DNA of 64,000 nucleotides from Jeotgalibacillus aurantiacus (GTDB taxonomy: Bacteria; Bacillota; Bacilli; Bacillales; Jeotgalibacillaceae), in assembly GCF_020595125.1 (NCBI RefSeq), contig NZ_JACNMS010000004.1:186001-250000 (forward strand), written 5' to 3'. The first letter of the stretch is position 1. Every line of letters begins with the position of its first letter. Shown here piece after piece: positions 61,803 through 64,000 of the stretch. The position numbers and the translations under genes are program-made. The notes under the pieces are model-generated. The model made no database searches. It was not told the origin of the DNA and worked only from the letters and a program-made list of their open reading frames with translations.

Positions 61803-62135
61803 ATGATACGAGTGATCGTGGAACGAAATTCTGACGGTATGATTAGCGCTTTTCAAATGGATGGACATGCCGACTTTGCCGAACATGGCAAGGATCTGGT
61901 ATGTGCCGGTGCCTCAGCAGTTTCATTTGGTGCGGTAAATGCTGTATTCAGCCTTACGTCAGTGGAACCAGCCATTGAACAGGGAGAAGACGGCGGCTAT
62001 CTCCGGGTAGAATTTCCGCAGCATATGGATCAGGCTGAAGCCGGTAAAGTTCAGCTGATTATGGAAAGCATGATTGTCTCACTTGAGACGATTCAACAGG
62101 AATACGGGCAATACATTAAAATAACCTTCAAATAG
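61803..62135 (+). CDS. prp: Ribosomal-processing cysteine protease Prp
   Basis: Removes the N-terminal extension of L27. 110 residues with catalytic His22 (MDGHADFAEHG) and Cys34 (DLVCAGAS). Located between rplU and rpmA, as always in Firmicutes whose L27 has an extension (B. subtilis ysxB). Confidence 0.95.
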   Translation: MIRVIVERNSDGMISAFQMDGHADFAEHGKDLVCAGASAVSFGAVNAVFSLTSVEPAIEQGEDGGYLRVEFPQHMDQAEAGKVQLIMESMIVSLETIQQEYGQYIKITFK

Positions 62136-62150
62136 TGGGAGGTGGAGTAC

Positions 62151-62441
62151 ATGCTAAGATTAGATCTTCAATTTTTCGCATCGAAAAAGGGAGTAGGTTC
62201 TACAAAGAACGGTCGTGATTCAATCTCTAAGCGTCTAGGCGCTAAGCGTGCGGACGGTCAGTTCGTAACAGGTGGTTCTATCCTTTTCCGTCAGCGCGGA
62301 ACTAAGATTTATCCTGGAGTAAACGTTGGCCGCGGAGGAGACGACACTCTTTTCGCTAAGACAGACGGCGTTGTTCGCTTTGAGCGTATGGGCCGCGACA
62401 AGAAAAAAGTCAGCGTATATCCAGCTGCACAGGAAGCGTAA
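62151..62441 (+). CDS. rpmA: 50S ribosomal protein L27
   Basis: 96 residues. The N terminus [17 protein letters not shown] contains the Prp cleavage motif (LQFF before ASKKG), so the mature protein begins near Ala10. GGGAGGTGG precedes ATG 62151. Confidence 0.99.
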   Translation: MLRLDLQFFASKKGVGSTKNGRDSISKRLGAKRADGQFVTGGSILFRQRGTKIYPGVNVGRGGDDTLFAKTDGVVRFERMGRDKKKVSVYPAAQEA

Positions 62442-62448
62442 GCATCCA

Positions 62449-62485
62449 GAAACTCTGGCCATTTTCGGTCAGAGTTTCTTTTTTT
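62449..62485 (+). terminator. Terminator after rpmA
   Basis: GAAACTCTGGCC / GGTCAGAGTTTC stem, 6-nt loop, T7. Confidence 0.9.
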
Positions 62486-62555
62486 GTTTAGAAGTACCGT
62501 CATTCTTTTGATATACTAGACTACAAGTTAACATGACAGGCAAAGGAGGGGACCG

Positions 62556-63117
62556 ATGAAACGTTCAAAGCAAAAGCTTGAGCTTCTGCAGCACAGCCGC
62601 CATGACTGGCTTAATAAACTGCAGATCATAAAGGGAAACCTGGAGCTGTCAAATGTAGACCGCGCTAGAAAAATTATTGATGATATTATCATTGAAGCCA
62701 GACAGGAAGCACACCTGACATCATTTGGTGTCCCGGGATTTGCTGAATGGCTTTTAACGTATAACTGGTATAGGACAGGTCCTCTTAAAATAGGGTATGA
62801 ATTTATGGATCAGATGAATATTCCGGAACATTTTGATTCGGTTCTGCTTTCCTGGGCTGAATCATGTGCAGCCTCGCTTGAACAGGCAGCACCTGACTCG
62901 GTTGATCATGAACTTTACTTTATTTTTCAAAAAAGAAGAGGATGGCTGTTTCTCAATTACAGTCGAATTTGACGGGGGAGAACTGCAGCAGCCTCCATCA
63001 TCCCTTGTGCCGAAACCGGACCGGGCAGAGGTTGAATGGATTAGCGATTCACGCACATCCTTTACAGTACAGGTAAAGTTTAGTGATGAGAACCCAGAAA
63101 TTGAAAGCAAGAAATAG
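62556..63117 (+). pseudogene. spo0B: Sporulation phosphotransferase Spo0B, frameshifted
   Basis: Spo0B passes phosphate from Spo0F to Spo0A. The first frame has the phospho-His helix (HSRHDWLNKLQIIKGNLEL) and runs to a stop at 62972. From about 62928 the real sequence continues in the +1 frame (TLFFKKEEDGCFSITVEFDG ...) to a stop at 63117, just before obgE. Joined, the product would be about 186 residues, close to the 192 of B. subtilis Spo0B. The switch point is a run of five T, C, and six A (62923-62934), so one extra base there explains it. It could be a true mutation, a sequencing error, or slippage at the A run. Confidence 0.85.
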
Positions 63118-63129
63118 GAGGATTCATAC

Positions 63130-64000
63130 ATGTTTGTAGATCAGGTCAAGATATATGTAAAAGGCGGAGACGGTGGCGATGGAATGGTCGCTTTCCGCCG
63201 TGAGAAATATGTGCCGATGGGAGGACCTGCAGGCGGTGATGGCGGAAGAGGAGCCAATGTTGTGTTCATCGTAGAAGAAGGCTTGAGAACACTGATGGAC
63301 TTCAGATACCAGCGTCATTTCAAAGCGCCAAAAGGTGAAAACGGCATGTCTAAAAATCAGCACGGCCGCGGCGCTGATGATATGGTCGTAAAAGTACCAC
63401 CTGGCACTGTTGTGAAAGATGAAGCGACAGGTGAGGTGATTGCCGATCTGACAGAGCACGGACAAACCGCCATTATTGCAAAGGGTGGCCGTGGTGGCCG
63501 TGGTAACTCACGATTTGCATCACCTTCCAACCCGGCACCTGAGCTTTCTGAAAAAGGGGAGCCAGGTCAGGAACGCAATGTTGTGATGGAGCTGAAGCTG
63601 CTCGCTGATGTTGGCCTTGTCGGATTCCCGAGTGTAGGGAAATCCACATTGCTCTCAGTCGTATCAGCTGCAAAGCCGAAAATTGCAGAATATCACTTTA
63701 CAACGATCGCACCAAACCTCGGAATGGTTGAAACGGAAGATAACCGTACATTTGTTATGGCCGATCTGCCAGGACTGATCGAAGGGGCACACTCAGGTGT
63801 CGGACTTGGTCATCAATTCCTCCGTCACATTGAGAGAACCCGTGTCATTGTCCATGTAGTTGACATGTCAGCTCTTGAAGGGCGCGATCCGTATGAAGAT
63901 TATCTGACGATTAATAACGAGCTGAAAGAATATAACCTCCGATTAACGGAACGTCCACAGGTCGTTGTGGCGAACAAAATGGATATGCCGGATGCAGAAG
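63130..64000 (+). CDS. obgE: GTPase ObgE (5' part)
   Basis: Essential ribosome-assembly and stress GTPase. The window ends inside the gene. The glycine-rich Obg domain ([33 protein letters not shown]) is complete. The G domain shows G1 [10 protein letters not shown]3 [10 protein letters not shown] and G4 ANKMD. AGGAGG precedes ATG 63130, 12 bp after the spo0B stop. The C-terminal part is outside the window. Confidence 0.98.
   Translation, partial: MFVDQVKIYVKGGDGGDGMVAFRREKYVPMGGPAGGDGGRGANVVFIVEEGLRTLMDFRYQRHFKAPKGENGMSKNQHGRGADDMVVKVPPGTVVKDEATGEVIADLTEHGQTAIIAKGGRGGRGNSRFASPSNPAPELSEKGEPGQERNVVMELKLLADVGLVGFPSVGKSTLLSVVSAAKPKIAEYHFTTIAPNLGMVETEDNRTFVMADLPGLIEGAHSGVGLGHQFLRHIERTRVIVHVVDMSALEGRDPYEDYLTINNELKEYNLRLTERPQVVVANKMDMPDAE

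Overview
The window is a chromosomal segment of an endospore-forming member of the Bacillales. The gene order matches the Bacillus subtilis sdh-gerE-racE-rph / tig-clpX-lonA-ysxC-hemAXCDBL-spoVID-valS-folC / comC-spoIIB-maf-radC-mreBCD-minCD-spoIVFAB-rplU-rpmA-spo0B-obg region, and almost all host genes lie on the + strand. It differs from B. subtilis in several ways. It has an RNase E/G family gene before rplU and a type IV pilus locus between folC and spoIIB. gerM and ysxE are missing from their usual places. A Planococcaceae/Caryophanaceae-like or related Bacillaceae genome is my inference; the genus cannot be settled from the sequence alone.

Layout. 1-6.5 kb: end of sdhA, sdhB, an acyl-CoA thioesterase with a palindromic operator, gerE, a MarR regulator, murI/racE, rph, an XTP/dITP pyrophosphatase and a YfcE-type phosphodiesterase. 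6.59 kb: tRNA-Arg(TCT). 6.64-19.47 kb: a roughly 12.8-kb integrated element inserted in the 3' end of that tRNA and bounded by a 31-bp direct repeat. 19.6-28 kb: HAD hydrolase, TPR protein, tig, clpX, lonA, engB. 28-34.5 kb: haem operon hemA-hemX-hemC-hemD-hemB-hemL. 34.6-41.3 kb: AbrB-family membrane protein, spoVID, T-box-controlled valS, folC. 41.4-52.2 kb: GGDEF/GAF diguanylate cyclase, a VanW-like membrane-anchored protein, and pilB-pilT-pilC-pilA-pilM-pilN-pilO-pilD. 52.3-64 kb: spoIIB-like, maf, radC, mreBCD, minCD, spoIVFA/FB, rng, rplU-prp-rpmA, a frameshifted spo0B and the start of obgE.

The integrated element carries a full-length tyrosine integrase, a winged-helix protein behind a LexA/SOS box, a second minimal tyrosine recombinase, two XRE regulators and an archaeo-eukaryotic-type (AEP) primase. 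It also has a zinc-finger protein, an HNH endonuclease, about a dozen small unknown genes in one rightward train, and an AT-rich cargo gene next to the right attachment site. I see no capsid, terminase, tail, relaxase or conjugation gene. It therefore looks like a satellite-like or plasmid-like integrative element that replicates and excises, probably on DNA damage, rather than a prophage or an ICE. Its left end supplies a new terminator for the tRNA whose loop holds integrase-arm-like sites and whose 3' arm contains the integrase ribosome-binding site.

Other notable structure: three copies of a 113-115-bp dispersed element with long terminal complementarity and compensatory base changes between copies (20.4, 27.7 and 49.0 kb), a T-box riboswitch, an L21-type leader, and a single-base frameshift in spo0B.
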